Positions 7,647 through 17,727 are shown, counted from the first letter of the stretch. The stretch: DNA of 52,542 bases from Bifidobacterium ruminantium DSM 6489 (GCF_000770925.1 NZ_JDTK01000014.1:1-52542); one strand, 5' to 3'. Program-made: numbers and translations. The notes: generated by a model not told the origin, from the sequence alone.

Positions 7647-10442
7647 ATGCACAACGTACTGCAGATTCTGCGTCGTGACTTCAAACGTCTGCTCACCGTG
7701 CCGGCGGCATGGGTGATCTTGATCGGTCTGATCTTCATCCCGCCGCTATACGCATGGTTCAACATCTACGGATTCTGGGACCCGTACGGCAACACCAACG
7801 GCATCAAGGTGGCCGTGGCCAATACGGACGAAGGCACCGACAACGCGCTGCTCGGCAAAGTCAATCTTGGCAACCAGATCGAAAGCACACTCAAAAGCAA
7901 CGACCAGCTCGGCTGGGAGTTCATGAGCAGGTCCAAGGCGATAGAGGCCGTGCAGTCGGGCGATTGCTACGCGGCGATCGTCATTCCATCCGATTTCAGC
8001 GAAGACCTGGCCAACGTCGTGACCGATAGCAAGAACCGGCCCACGCTCGAATACTACGTCAACGAAAAGGCGAGCCCGATCTCGCCGAAGATCACCGACC
8101 AAGGCGCCACCACGGTCGACCGCACCGTCAATAACACCTTCGTATCCACCGTCAGCGAAACACTCGTCAAAGCCATCAACACGGCCAACGGCGCGACCAA
8201 CGGCGAAGTCCATTCCATCGCCGGCGACGCCATCAGCGAACTCGACAAAACCAATCGCAATGTAGGCACGATCCGCTCCGTCATCTCGGATCTCGACAAG
8301 CAGCTCGCCAACGTTCCGCAGCAGACCCAGGCCGCACGCAATTCCATGAACGACGTGCAGCTGGCCGCGGCAAGCGCCGGCAAGGGCCTTGCCAACACGT
8401 CCAACGCGATCGGCATCGCGCAGAATCGCATCAACACCTTCTCCTCCGCCGCCGGCAGCGCGCTAGAAACCGGCTCCGGACTCGTCTCCCAGGCCGCGGC
8501 CCAATCGACAGCCAGCATCAACCAAATCTCGTCCGTGGTGGCGGCGGCAAGCGGCTCCGCGCAACAGGCGGTCACCGGCATGCAAAGCGTCACCGACAGC
8601 AACGCGAAGCTCATCGACAAGCTCAAATCCGCCAGCGACAACGCGCAATACCAGCAGATTATCAGCAAGCTGGAGGACACCAACAACGCCGCCGCCGGAA
8701 CGCTCACCGACCTCAAGACCCTGAGCGCGGACACGCAGGCCACGGCCGGCAGCGTGACTGGACTTTCCACCAGTTTCAACAACAGCACACAGACCACGCT
8801 GAAAAGCGTGGACGCCGCGCGAAACGCCATCAATTCCGGAGCACTGCCACAGCTCAACTCCGGTCTGAGCTCGCTGGCCGTTACCACCGGAACGCTGTCC
8901 GGCGCGGTGACGAGCCAGACCGGACTGGTCAGCCAGACCAGCATCGTGCTCGACCAGCTCGATCAGCTGGCGTCGGACACGCGCACCACCCTCGAGCAAA
9001 CCGACAGGCAGCTGGCGAAGGTGGAGACGAAGCTCACCACCGTCAGCACCGACCTGAAGGTCCTGACCACGGCGGATCTGCTCAAAACTCTGACCGGTGA
9101 CAGCTCGCTCGACACGGACAAAATCGCCTCGTTCATGGAATCCCCCACCGTGATCAGCACGAAGAACGTGTACCCGATCAACTCCTACGGCTCCGGCATG
9201 GCACCGCTGATGACCAACCTGGCGCTGTGGGTGGGCGCGTTCGCCTTCGTGGTGATCTTCAAAGTGGAGGTGGATGACGAGGAGCTCGAGGATCTCGACC
9301 CGACTCCCACCGAAAAGTATCTGTCGCGCTACCTGCTGCTCGGCACCATGGGTGCCATCCAGGGCGTGCTATGCACCGTCGGCGACCTGATGCTAGGCGT
9401 GCAGACGGAGAACGCGCCGCTGTTCGTGCTCACCGGCGTGATCACGTCGCTGGTGTATCTCAGCATCACGTACGCGCTGTCCACCACGTTCATGCATATC
9501 GGCAAGGGCCTGTGCGTGGCGCTGGTCATCGTGCAGATCCCAGGCGCATCAGGCCTGTACCCGATCGAAATGATGCCGAAGTTCTTCCGCGCGATCTATC
9601 CGTTCGTGCCGTTCAGCTATTCGATCGACGCGTTCCGTGAAACCATCGCCGGCTTCTATGACGGACATTGGCCCAAGGCGATCGGCACGCTGCTGCTGTT
9701 TGCCGCCGTCGCCTTCTTCATCGGATTGGTGATCCGTCCGCTACTTACCAATCTCAACCGCCTGTTCGCCCGCGAAATCGAAGAAAGCGACATGATCATC
9801 GGCGAGGAGGTGGAGCTTCCGGAGCGTGGATACAACGTGTCCCAAGCCATCCAGGTGCTCGCCGACAAGGGCGGCTACCGCGAGGCCATCGAGGAACGGG
9901 CGAGCCGCTTCACCGAACTGTATCCGAAGCTCAAGCGCGGCGCACTGGTCCTCGGCTTCATCGTGCCGGTCATCCTGGCGGCCGTGTTCTCGTTCACCAA
10001 CAGCGAGAAGGTGACCGTCCTGGCCACCTGGCTTGTCTGGATCCTGCTCATCATGGGCTTCCTCATGGTCATCGAATACATGAAGGACAGCCTGAACCGT
10101 CAGGTGGAGCTCGGCAACCTGAGCGACGAATCCATCCAATTCATGCTGATGGAGCGTCAGGCCGCGCGCATCCGCCGTAGAAAGCGCGCGCAGCAGGAGC
10201 GACGAAACCGGCTATTACACAAGACGCAACGACGCTCCGGAAAAGACGATCGCAAGACGAGCGTCGTCAGGGAAACGGCGGCGAACGTGACGGGCGCATC
10301 CCAGGACGACGGCGACGGCATCGCCATGCTCGTCCGGAAAATGAACGCGGCCGAAACCGCCGGAACCACGTCGGGAGCTTCACCCGAAACCACTGACACC
10401 ACCGAAAACATCGATAACAACGCAGGAAGGAGCAACGCATGA
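7647..10442 (+). CDS. YhgE/Pip domain membrane protein (first of pair)
   Basis: 931 residues from ATG 7647, preceded by GGAGAG; an in-frame ATG at 7614 has a poorer context. The N-terminal helix (about 10-35, VPAAWVILIGLIFIPPLYAW) followed by FNIYGFWDPYGNT is the YhgE/Pip signature. A long Ser/Thr/Ala-rich extracytoplasmic segment rich in predicted coiled coil spans about 150-500. Then come about six membrane helices (510-720), two more near 765-815, and a basic C-terminal tail. Members are related to the ABC-2 permease fold and to the phage infection protein of lactococci, and no ATPase is encoded here. It overlaps the second copy by 4 bp (ATGA), so the two are translationally coupled and probably form a heteromer. 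Confidence 0.9.
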   Translation: MHNVLQILRRDFKRLLTVPAAWVILIGLIFIPPLYAWFNIYGFWDPYGNTNGIKVAVANTDEGTDNALLGKVNLGNQIESTLKSNDQLGWEFMSRSKAIEAVQSGDCYAAIVIPSDFSEDLANVVTDSKNRPTLEYYVNEKASPISPKITDQGATTVDRTVNNTFVSTVSETLVKAINTANGATNGEVHSIAGDAISELDKTNRNVGTIRSVISDLDKQLANVPQQTQAARNSMNDVQLAAASAGKGLANTSNAIGIAQNRINTFSSAAGSALETGSGLVSQAAAQSTASINQISSVVAAASGSAQQAVTGMQSVTDSNAKLIDKLKSASDNAQYQQIISKLEDTNNAAAGTLTDLKTLSADTQATAGSVTGLSTSFNNSTQTTLKSVDAARNAINSGALPQLNSGLSSLAVTTGTLSGAVTSQTGLVSQTSIVLDQLDQLASDTRTTLEQTDRQLAKVETKLTTVSTDLKVLTTADLLKTLTGDSSLDTDKIASFMESPTVISTKNVYPINSYGSGMAPLMTNLALWVGAFAFVVIFKVEVDDEELEDLDPTPTEKYLSRYLLLGTMGAIQGVLCTVGDLMLGVQTENAPLFVLTGVITSLVYLSITYALSTTFMHIGKGLCVALVIVQIPGASGLYPIEMMPKFFRAIYPFVPFSYSIDAFRETIAGFYDGHWPKAIGTLLLFAAVAFFIGLVIRPLLTNLNRLFAREIEESDMIIGEEVELPERGYNVSQAIQVLADKGGYREAIEERASRFTELYPKLKRGALVLGFIVPVILAAVFSFTNSEKVTVLATWLVWILLIMGFLMVIEYMKDSLNRQVELGNLSDESIQFMLMERQAARIRRRKRAQQERRNRLLHKTQRRSGKDDRKTSVVRETAANVTGASQDDGDGIAMLVRKMNAAETAGTTSGASPETTDTTENIDNNAGRSNA

Positions 10443-12637
10443 AGAGCATCTGGAAACTGTTCGTCGGCGACATCCGACGCATCACCAGCAACGTCGTCTC
10501 CGTCATCATCGTCATCGGCCTGGTGGTGATCCCCGGCATCTTCACCTGGTTCAACGTGGCCGCCAGCTGGGACCCGTTCGCCAACACCGGCAATCTGAAA
10601 TTCGCCGTGGCCAACACCGACAAGGGCTACAAGTCAGACCTCATCCCCGTGAAGATCAACATCGGCGACGAAGTGGTCAACACGTTGCGCTCCAACAGCC
10701 AGCTCGACTGGACCTTCACCACCGAAAAGGAGGCCATCGACGGCACCAAATCCGGCAAATACTATGCGGCCGTGGTGATTCCGAAGAACTTCAGCACCCG
10801 CATGATGACGTTCTTCACCTCCGATGGCGACCATGCCGAACTCACCTACTACAACAACGAGAAGAAGAACGCGCTGGCGCCGAAGATCACCGGACAGGGC
10901 GCTGACACGGTGAGCGCGCAGATCAACGAGATGTTCTCCGAGACGCTCACCGGCACCGCGCTGGAAATCGCCTCGCAGCTGGCCAGCCAGATGGACAAGC
11001 CGGCGGCGAAGAACCAACTCACGCAATTCACCGGCAACGTCAAGGAGTTCTCGGGCACGCTCACCGAAAGCGCGGACATGCTCAAATCGTTCGGCTCGCT
11101 GACCCAAAGCGCGCAGAATCTGCTGTCCAGCTCGGCCAGTCTGGTCGCGCAGGTGGATGGCAGTGCGAAGGGCGCCGGCTCGACGCTCAAGCAGGCCGGA
11201 GGCAGCGTGGATGACCTGACCGGTGCAGTGAAGACCAGCACCACGGCGCTTGGCACCGCGCTCGGCAAATCGGCCAACAGCTTCAAGTCGATGTCCGGCA
11301 GCGTGGACGACCTGTTCAACAAGGCGGGCACGCAGGCGGGCGACACCGCCACCGCACTGCGCAACCAGGCGTCGAACGTCACCAAGCAGGCGCAAAGCTA
11401 CCAGCAGATCTCCGACTCGCTCGACGAACTCGGCAAGAACGACAAGCTGCCGGCAGCGGTGAAAACCGCCATCGACCATCTCAAGACCAACGTGGACGCA
11501 ACTGTCACGCAGCTCAACGATCTGGCCGCGGCGCTCAATAACAGCGCCGCCAATATCGATACCAAGGTGAGCGACACCGCCACGGAACTGACGGAAATCA
11601 AAAAGCTGACACAGCAGGCGCAATCGTCCATCAAAGGCATCAAAACCGATTACGAGACCCAGCTCAAGCCGCAGCTCGACGGCATCGCCTCCTCGCTGAA
11701 CGCCACGGTCGCCTCGCTGAACTCGGCCGCGACCAGCCTGAAAGGCGCGCTCGGCGATCTGAACGCCACCACCGCCGACGCGGACAAGCAGCTGACCGCC
11801 ATCCACAAAGTGCTCGACTCTACCGCGGACAGCCTTTCCAAGGCCGGCACGAAGCTGGGCACATTCACCGGCACGCTGTCCGACGCGCTGGACAGCGGCG
11901 ACATGAGCACCGTCAAGGACGTGCTGTCCGACAACACGGAATCGCTGGCAGCCACGCTGGCCGCACCCGTCAAGGTGAAGCGCAACGCGGTGTTCCCAGT
12001 CAAGAACTTCGGCTCGCAAATGGCGCCATTCTACACGTTCCTGCCGCTATGGGTGGGCTCGCTGCTCATGGTGGTGACGCTCAAGACCACCGTCTCGCGC
12101 AAAACCCGGAAGGAGCTCGACGACCCGAAGCCACATCAACTGTTCCTCGGACATTACGGCGTGTTCGGCGTGATCTCGCTGCTGCAAAGCACATTCTCGC
12201 TGGGCGGCAGCCTGCTGTTCCTGCACGTGCAGGCGGTGCATCCGTGGCTGTTCATGCTCTCCGGCTGGGCGAGCGGCCTGGTGTTCTCGTTCTTCACCTA
12301 CACGCTCGTGGCCAGCTTCGGCAACGTGGGCAAGGCCATCGGCGTGCTGTTCCTCGTTATGCAGATCTCCGGCGCGAACGGCGCGTATCCGCTGGCCGTG
12401 CTGCCGAAGATCATCAGCGGAATCAGCCCGTTCCTGCCCGCCACCCATTCGATCGTGGCCATGCGCGCGGCGATCGGAGGCATTTATGGCAACGATTACT
12501 GGTATGCGATCGGCGCGCTGCTGCTGTTCATTCCGCCGCTGCTGCTCATCGGCCTGCTGTTGCGCATTCCGCTGATCAAATTCAACAAGTGGTATGTGGG
12601 CAAGCTGGAAAGCACGAAGGTGATCGCAAGTGCCTGA
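10439..12637 (+). CDS. YhgE/Pip domain membrane protein (second of pair)
   Basis: 732 residues, ATG at 10439 overlapping the previous stop; AAGGAGC is the ribosome binding site inside the upstream gene. Same architecture as its neighbour: N-terminal helix (about 16-38), the FNVAASWDPFANTGN version of the family signature, a coiled-coil-rich outer domain (about 140-510), then five to six helices to the C-terminus, including GNVGKAIGVLFLVMQISGANG, the cognate of GKGLCVALVIVQIPGASG in the first copy. It lacks the additional two-helix extension and long tail of copy one. The 8-bp overlap with the tetR gene downstream completes a three-gene operon. Confidence 0.9.
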   Translation: MKSIWKLFVGDIRRITSNVVSVIIVIGLVVIPGIFTWFNVAASWDPFANTGNLKFAVANTDKGYKSDLIPVKINIGDEVVNTLRSNSQLDWTFTTEKEAIDGTKSGKYYAAVVIPKNFSTRMMTFFTSDGDHAELTYYNNEKKNALAPKITGQGADTVSAQINEMFSETLTGTALEIASQLASQMDKPAAKNQLTQFTGNVKEFSGTLTESADMLKSFGSLTQSAQNLLSSSASLVAQVDGSAKGAGSTLKQAGGSVDDLTGAVKTSTTALGTALGKSANSFKSMSGSVDDLFNKAGTQAGDTATALRNQASNVTKQAQSYQQISDSLDELGKNDKLPAAVKTAIDHLKTNVDATVTQLNDLAAALNNSAANIDTKVSDTATELTEIKKLTQQAQSSIKGIKTDYETQLKPQLDGIASSLNATVASLNSAATSLKGALGDLNATTADADKQLTAIHKVLDSTADSLSKAGTKLGTFTGTLSDALDSGDMSTVKDVLSDNTESLAATLAAPVKVKRNAVFPVKNFGSQMAPFYTFLPLWVGSLLMVVTLKTTVSRKTRKELDDPKPHQLFLGHYGVFGVISLLQSTFSLGGSLLFLHVQAVHPWLFMLSGWASGLVFSFFTYTLVASFGNVGKAIGVLFLVMQISGANGAYPLAVLPKIISGISPFLPATHSIVAMRAAIGGIYGNDYWYAIGALLLFIPPLLLIGLLLRIPLIKFNKWYVGKLESTKVIASA

Positions 12638-13385
12638 CATGATGGGCGCATCCATGGGAACGCCGATGCCGGGGGCTCCGTGTACGGGCGCTCCGGAAAC
12701 CGGACGCGGCAACTCGTCGGGGTCCTTGCCGGGGTCTCTGCCGGGAACCGTCAAAGGCGCCGTACAGGATGCGGTGGAAGGGGTCGTCAGCAAAGCCCGT
12801 GGACGGCGTGAGCAGCTACGGGAGCAAACCGATCGCAAAATCATGCGCGCCACATTGGAAATCCTGATTTCCGACGGCATCGGCGCGGTGACCATCGAGG
12901 AGGTCGCACGCCGTTCGGGAGTGGCGAAAACCACCATCTACCGGCGGTATCGCAATGCCGATGACCTGCTGCAGCGCATCCAGGTGGAGGTTGCGGGACT
13001 GCCGGATTTCGACGATCTTCAGCCGTCCCGCGACGGCCTGCGCGTGATGCTGCAGCGAATCCAGGGCTGCTTTGACAGCGAACTTGGTTTGAAAGCCGTC
13101 GGCGTGGTGCTGACGTCCGACAACGATTCACTCAAGGCGATCACGACGCAGGTGCTGGAACCTGCCGAACAACGTTTCATGGGATTCATGCAACGCGGAA
13201 TCCGTGCCGGCGTGTTCCGGGACGGCTTGGACTGCAAGTTCCTGTTCAGCACGGTGCTGGGTTCCATGTTGGCGTGCAAGGCGCTGGCGGAGCACAAGCC
13301 CGACATGGGGCAGGAGGCCGGCTCCTGGGCTGATCGCATGGCCGCGTTGCTCTGGCCGAACGTCTGCGCCGACACGAATCGGTAG
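12630..13385 (+). CDS. TetR/AcrR family transcriptional regulator
   Basis: 251 residues from GTG 12630, overlapping the end of the second yhgE gene; an internal ATG at 12639 is an alternative. Residues 1-60 are an unusual Gly/Pro/Ser-rich extension. The TetR DNA-binding domain spans about 65-115: ATLEILISDGIGAVTIEEVA followed by RRSGVAKTTIYRRYRNADDL, the typical helix-turn-helix with a TTIYRRY recognition helix. The remainder is the ligand-binding and dimer domain. As last gene of the yhgE operon it probably represses it through the 7576-7611 palindrome. It converges with the FMN lipoprotein gene 23 bp away. The inducer is unknown. Confidence 0.88.
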   Translation: MPDMMGASMGTPMPGAPCTGAPETGRGNSSGSLPGSLPGTVKGAVQDAVEGVVSKARGRREQLREQTDRKIMRATLEILISDGIGAVTIEEVARRSGVAKTTIYRRYRNADDLLQRIQVEVAGLPDFDDLQPSRDGLRVMLQRIQGCFDSELGLKAVGVVLTSDNDSLKAITTQVLEPAEQRFMGFMQRGIRAGVFRDGLDCKFLFSTVLGSMLACKALAEHKPDMGQEAGSWADRMAALLWPNVCADTNR

Positions 13386-13408
13386 CTGCCCGGCGACAGC
13401 TCGGCACC

Positions 13409-13966
13409 CTACTGAACCGAAGCCTCCTGTCGCGCCACGTCAAGGGCCTTGTTGAAGGCTTCGGTGGTCCAACTGGCGCCGGCGAGCTTGTCGACTTTGA
13501 GGTCCTTCAGCGGCTTGCCGACCACCGCGTCCGGCACGGCTTTGGCGAAGTCGTTCTGATGCTTTTTGGAGATGGACGTGAACGGATGGCCGACGATGCT
13601 CACCGCCGTGACGTTCTGGTTCTTAATAGTCAGATGCACGTCGATGGTATCCTCGCCGACCGGGCCGTACTGGCCGTTGACCGAATAATCGCCGTCGGCG
13701 TAATTGCCGGTGTCCTTCTTGTCGGAGGTCGTGGAATTCTTATCGTCGGCATGGTTCTTCGTAGAGCCATCGCTGTTGGCGGTGTTGTCAGTGGCCTTGC
13801 CTTCGGTATTCGACTTGTCTTCCTGCGATTGCACGCTTTCGCCGGAATTTCCGGCATATTCGTCGTCCATCGGCGTTGCCTTCGGTTCGCCGCATGCCGA
13901 CAGCAGCGCCAGACTTGCCGCCGACAGCGCGATGACCTTGACCGCGTTCGATTGAGCAGCGCTCAT
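13409..13966 (-). CDS. FMN-binding domain lipoprotein, last gene of the iron operon
   Basis: 185 residues; AAGGGG precedes the ATG. A signal peptide with lipobox LLSACG places the lipidated Cys at about 25. A Ser/Asp/Lys/Asn-rich linker (30-90) leads to an FMN-binding domain (about 95-185) with [11 protein letters not shown], a typical start of the domain, and [17 protein letters not shown], matching the flavinylation site where Thr/Ser carries FMN attached by ApbE. It follows the ABC ATPase by 69 bp on the same strand. In Campylobacter-type P19 operons the last positions hold thioredoxin-like proteins, so here a flavoprotein may supply the redox function. An apbE gene lies at 22897. Confidence 0.82.
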   Translation of the reverse strand: MSAAQSNAVKVIALSAASLALLSACGEPKATPMDDEYAGNSGESVQSQEDKSNTEGKATDNTANSDGSTKNHADDKNSTTSDKKDTGNYADGDYSVNGQYGPVGEDTIDVHLTIKNQNVTAVSIVGHPFTSISKKHQNDFAKAVPDAVVGKPLKDLKVDKLAGASWTTEAFNKALDVARQEASVQ

Positions 13967-14035
13967 TATTACCCCTTCCGCCCGTCATAACGGGCAATGT
14001 GTCCATCCAGCCGCCGCAAAACGGCCTTGTGCTTG

Positions 14036-14863
14036 CTATTCCGCCGTACGACCGTCCGTATCGCCGGTTTTCGCGGCCTTCGTCGGATCCGCGAACGAAA
14101 TCGCGACACCGCCGTTCTGCGCGCCCTCCGCGTCCGAGCCGGTGTGCGCCGGTTCGCCACCGGCTGCCTCGTACGCCCGACGCGCCTCCTCGTCGTTCCA
14201 CTGTTCGCCGACGAGCACGCCATGGTTAAGCATGATCTCACGTTGTGCGCAGGAAGCGACGAGCGCGTCATGCGTGACGACGATGATCGTCGTGCCCTGC
14301 TCGTGCAGCTGGCGGAACAGGTCGAGCACGATCTTCTCGTTCTTCTCGTCCAGGTTGCCGGTCGGCTCGTCGGCGAGGATGAGCTTCGGGCAGTTGATGA
14401 GCGCGCGGGCGATGCACACGCGCTGCTGCTCACCGCCGGACAGCTGGCCGGGCAGATGGTGCGCGCGATCCTTCAATCCCACACGCTCCAACGCTTCCAT
14501 GGCCTGCTTCTCGTCGACGACGGAATGGTAGTACTGCGCCACCATCACGTTCTCCACGGCCGTCAGATGCGGCACCAGGTAGAACTTCTGGAACACCAGT
14601 CCGATCATGTTTTTGCGCACGTCGGCGAGCTGCTTGGCGTTCAAATCCTCCAATCGCCGGCCTTCAAGCATGACGGAGCCCTTCGACGGCGTATCCATGC
14701 AGCCGATCATGTTCATCAGCGTGGTCTTGCCGGAGCCGGACGAGCCGACAATCGCCAGCCATTGCCCTTGCGGAACGGTCAGGCTCAGGTCGTCGACGGC
14801 GTGCAGGTCGCCGTAAATCTTGGAAATGTGGTCGAGTTCAAGCAGGGTATGTTCGGAGCTCAT
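14036..14863 (-). CDS. ABC transporter ATP-binding protein (MacB/LolD type) of the iron operon
   Basis: 275 residues from ATG 14863 with GGAGGAATAATC immediately upstream; longer in-frame extensions into the permease gene are not needed. Walker A GSSGSGKT (about 38-45), Q-loop [11 protein letters not shown], signature LSGGEQQR (about 139), Walker [14 protein letters not shown] and H-loop VTHD are all intact. The class drives FtsX-like permeases that work mechanically on periplasmic partners rather than pumping a solute. A 50-residue C-terminal tail rich in Ala/Gly/Thr is extra. It starts 2 bp after the second permease gene. It is probably the homologue of the ATPase in P19 iron systems. Confidence 0.9.
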   Translation of the reverse strand: MSSEHTLLELDHISKIYGDLHAVDDLSLTVPQGQWLAIVGSSGSGKTTLMNMIGCMDTPSKGSVMLEGRRLEDLNAKQLADVRKNMIGLVFQKFYLVPHLTAVENVMVAQYYHSVVDEKQAMEALERVGLKDRAHHLPGQLSGGEQQRVCIARALINCPKLILADEPTGNLDEKNEKIVLDLFRQLHEQGTTIIVVTHDALVASCAQREIMLNHGVLVGEQWNDEEARRAYEAAGGEPAHTGSDAEGAQNGGVAISFADPTKAAKTGDTDGRTAE

Positions 14864-14865
14864 GA

Positions 14866-16290
14866 TTATTCCTCCCTCAGAACGATGGCGGGGTCGATGC
14901 GGGTCGCGCGGCGGACCGGCGGAATGGAAGCGATGACGGCGATGAGCATGCTCAGCATCAGCGATGCGATGCCCAACAGCCAATTGAAGCCGAACGCGCG
15001 GTCGAATACGGTGACGCACAGGATGCGGGCGAGCGCGTAGCCGATGGCAGTGCCGAACAAGCCGCCGATCAGGCCGTAGATGGCGGATTCCACGGTGAAT
15101 TCGGCGCCGATGGCCCGCGATGAGGCACCGAGCGCCTTGCGCAGGCCGATTTCGTTGCGTCGCTGGCTCACGATGGAACTGATGGTGGTGCCCACGCCGA
15201 CGAGCGTCAGCACAAGCACCACGAGCGAAACGATCCAGAACAGCGTCTGCAGCATGGCGATGATGCGGGTGTCGGACGAGGTGATTCTGGTGACGGTCTG
15301 CGCCTTCACCGCGCTGTTCGAATTGCGGTTGATGCCGTCGACGATGGCATTCAGGTCATCGCCCATGGCGTTCACCGAGTATTCGACCACGTCGGCGCCG
15401 CGCTTGGAGCCGGCGAGTTTGGCCACATCCGCGGTCGTCGCGTAGATGATGGAGTCCTCGTTGCCGCCGGTGTCGACGATTCCCGATACGCGGAATTCGG
15501 TGCCGTCGGTGTCCATGATGTCAGACGAGACGCGGCCGTTTTCCGTGGCATGGGTGCCCGTTTCCGCGCTACGAGAAGCTGCGTCCGCTTCTCCTGCGCC
15601 TTGGGCACCCGTGCCCGTGTCTTCCGTATCTTCCGTACCATCCGTGCCTTCCGCACTCTGAGCGTCCGATTCTGCAGAATCGGACATCTGGGATCCGTTT
15701 TGGGCACTCTTCGTGTCCGATTCTCCAGAATCGGACATTCGCGGGTCGGATTTGGAGCTTTGTTTGTCCGATTCTGCAGAATCGGACGTTTGGGCATCGG
15801 AGGAACGGTAGGCGATGGTGACGCGACTGCCGACCTTCACGCCGAGCGCGTCGGCCACGTCCCGGCCGACCATCACGTTGCCCGCGCTGGACCAATCGCC
15901 CGTCACGTTCCAATGGCGGTTGAGCGCCCTGACGGATTTCGCATCCACGCCGGCGATGGTGTACGGCGCGGAGTTGACGCGCACGCTTTCATACCGATAT
16001 GCGGCCGATTTCGCGCTGTGTCCGGCCGTTACGAGCGATGTCACGGCACGCATGGTCGTACTGTCGATGCCTTGCGATTTTCCCGAGGCGGCTGACGGCG
16101 TGACGATCAGGTTCGCGCCGTATTCGCGCATTTCCTCATTCATCTGCCGTGGCACCGCGACGCATACGGACGCGAGGCAGAACAGCGTGGCCGCGCCGAC
16201 CAGCGACGCGATCACGGCCATCATCGCCCGCGAACGGCGACGGAACACCGCGCCCCACAGCATGGTGAAGAACATCCTGCGATTCGTCAT
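14866..16290 (-). CDS. FtsX-like ABC permease with an inserted repeat-encoded segment
   Basis: 474 residues from ATG 16290 with AGGGGG upstream (GTG 16293 is possible). One N-terminal helix (about 22-46), a MacB-like outer domain, then three C-terminal helices (about 340-465) with the FtsX signature ISSIVSQRRNEIGLRKALGA. Residues about 165-258 are an Asp/Ser/Glu/Thr-rich insertion. It contains three 17-residue repeats of the form SDSAESDxxS encoded by the palindromic DNA at 15664-15787, then 3-residue TDGTEDTED units. The flanks (RVTIAYRSS and GTEFRVSGIVDTG) join smoothly as in normal members, so the insertion sits in a surface loop and remains in frame. Part of the iron operon. Confidence 0.88.
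   Translation of the reverse strand: MTNRRMFFTMLWGAVFRRRSRAMMAVIASLVGAATLFCLASVCVAVPRQMNEEMREYGANLIVTPSAASGKSQGIDSTTMRAVTSLVTAGHSAKSAAYRYESVRVNSAPYTIAGVDAKSVRALNRHWNVTGDWSSAGNVMVGRDVADALGVKVGSRVTIAYRSSDAQTSDSAESDKQSSKSDPRMSDSGESDTKSAQNGSQMSDSAESDAQSAEGTDGTEDTEDTGTGAQGAGEADAASRSAETGTHATENGRVSSDIMDTDGTEFRVSGIVDTGGNEDSIIYATTADVAKLAGSKRGADVVEYSVNAMGDDLNAIVDGINRNSNSAVKAQTVTRITSSDTRIIAMLQTLFWIVSLVVLVLTLVGVGTTISSIVSQRRNEIGLRKALGASSRAIGAEFTVESAIYGLIGGLFGTAIGYALARILCVTVFDRAFGFNWLLGIASLMLSMLIAVIASIPPVRRATRIDPAIVLREE
15664..15787. repeat. Family A palindromic repeat array inside a coding sequence (3 copies, 51-bp period)
   Basis: Three 22-bp palindromes, GTCCGATTCTG followed by its inverse, at 15664-15685, 15715-15736 (central G to C change) and 15766-15787. 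Starts are exactly 51 bp apart, so each unit adds 17 codons and keeps the frame. The 29-bp linkers are degenerate but share pieces such as GGCACTCTTCGT with those of the array at 30802. The tract encodes an acidic Ser/Asp/Glu loop in the permease. Confidence 0.93.
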
Positions 16291-16332
16291 CACACACCCC
16301 CTACGAAATTCGTCCCCAGCTTCAGCTTCAAC

Positions 16333-17706
16333 TCACCGTCCATGAAGCACCTCCGCCGGCTTAAGCCCCAAAATCGCCCGGATCGACGACAGCGAGGCGA
16401 CCAGGATGGTGACGGCGAGCAGCACGAACACCAGCACGAACACCATCGGCCGCATGGTGATGCCGGAGCCGAACACCACGTGTCCCACGATCTGCGCCAC
16501 ACCGGAGCCAAGCAACGCGCCCACGATCGCGCCAGCCAGCGCAACCACCGCCGTTTCGGCGAGCATCAGACGCGAAACCGCACCGTCCGTAGCGCCGATC
16601 GCCTTCAGCAACGCCAATTCCGAGCCACGCTCGCCAATCGAGGCGGCCATGAGGTTGGCCACGGCGATAGCGGCCGCGACCAGCGACAGCACGGTCATAA
16701 GTACCATCACCGCCTGCGTCTTGTTCAGCACGTCGCCCTGCAACGCGGCCACCTGGCGCACCTGCTTGGCCACCGCCCCCGGCAGCACCTCCTCGATCTG
16801 GTAGGCGATCGACGAGGGATACGCCGTGCAGTACCAGGTCTCCCACTCGTCCTGCGTGAGCGCGGCCGGGTTCTTCGACGCCTTGCGCGCGAGGTCGTTG
16901 TCGGGCGTGGTGAGCGCCTTGACCTCGATCTTGTCGACGGAATCAGGCAGGTTCGCGAGCGTCTGCGCCATGATAGACGGCATGTAGATGGCGTTGTCGT
17001 CCGAATCGCCGGAATCGAATATGCCGACGATCTTCACTTTCACGCGATTCCGCTCGGTGCCATTTCCGTCGGATGCGGCGATCGTTTTGTCAAGCGTGAC
17101 GCTGTCGCCGATCTTCAGGCCGAGTTTCGCGGCGACCGCGCTGCCGGCCATCGCCTGCTCGCCGCCGTCCTTCGGCCATGTTCCGCTGACCTTCCACCAC
17201 GATCGCATGCCATCCACGCCGACCACAGTGGATTCGCCGGAATCCATGTGCAGGGTTTTGGCGAACCAAGTGCCCACAACCGGCACATTCGCGGCCTTAC
17301 AGCTGCCTTGCGACGTGCCGGAGCAGCCAGCGTCGGCGTGGATGTTCAGCTCGGGCGCGAAGTTGGTGATGTTGAACGCCCAGAAGATGGTCTTGATCTT
17401 CTTCGCGTCAGATTCCTTCAAAAACGACGTCGGGTCGGAGGAGGACCCGGAAGCCGTGGAGGTCGCCGAAGACGTTCCGGAATCGCCCGAACCGTACAGA
17501 TCGCTCACCACCGCGTCGGATTTCGGCTGAACGATGATGTTCGAGCCGTACGTGGACAGTTCCGCGTTGAGTTTGTCGCCCACGTCGAACACCACGCCGA
17601 GCATGGCCACGCTGACGGTGGCGGACAGGCATACGGTGACGGCGATGAGCAGCCGTCGCTTGAACTGCCGGCTGAACGAACGGAAGATCATATTCAGGAA
17701 GAACAT
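16333..17706 (-). CDS. FtsX-like ABC permease (first of two) of the iron operon
   Basis: 457 residues; AAAGGAG precedes the ATG, and the stop of the upstream gene is only 21 bp away. One N-terminal helix (about 17-40), a long outer domain (45-330) with a Ser/Gly/Thr linker at 70-92 and two Cys near 125-133 (ADAGCSGTSQGSC), then three C-terminal helices (about 335-455) with ASIGERGSELALLKAIGAT, the FtsX/MacB motif. In P19-type iron loci two such permeases sit next to each other with one ATPase, exactly as here. Their role is not solute pumping in a simple sense; coupling ATP hydrolysis to P19 or membrane redox partners is the usual proposal. Confidence 0.9.
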   Translation of the reverse strand: MFFLNMIFRSFSRQFKRRLLIAVTVCLSATVSVAMLGVVFDVGDKLNAELSTYGSNIIVQPKSDAVVSDLYGSGDSGTSSATSTASGSSSDPTSFLKESDAKKIKTIFWAFNITNFAPELNIHADAGCSGTSQGSCKAANVPVVGTWFAKTLHMDSGESTVVGVDGMRSWWKVSGTWPKDGGEQAMAGSAVAAKLGLKIGDSVTLDKTIAASDGNGTERNRVKVKIVGIFDSGDSDDNAIYMPSIMAQTLANLPDSVDKIEVKALTTPDNDLARKASKNPAALTQDEWETWYCTAYPSSIAYQIEEVLPGAVAKQVRQVAALQGDVLNKTQAVMVLMTVLSLVAAAIAVANLMAASIGERGSELALLKAIGATDGAVSRLMLAETAVVALAGAIVGALLGSGVAQIVGHVVFGSGITMRPMVFVLVFVLLAVTILVASLSSIRAILGLKPAEVLHGR

Positions 17707-17727
17707 GGGATTCGGCTCTCCTTTCGC

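Noticed and set aside
13386..13408. Terminator between tetR and the FMN lipoprotein gene
   Set aside because: The 23-bp gap contains only a weak GCCGAGC/GCTCGGC-like pairing and no T run.
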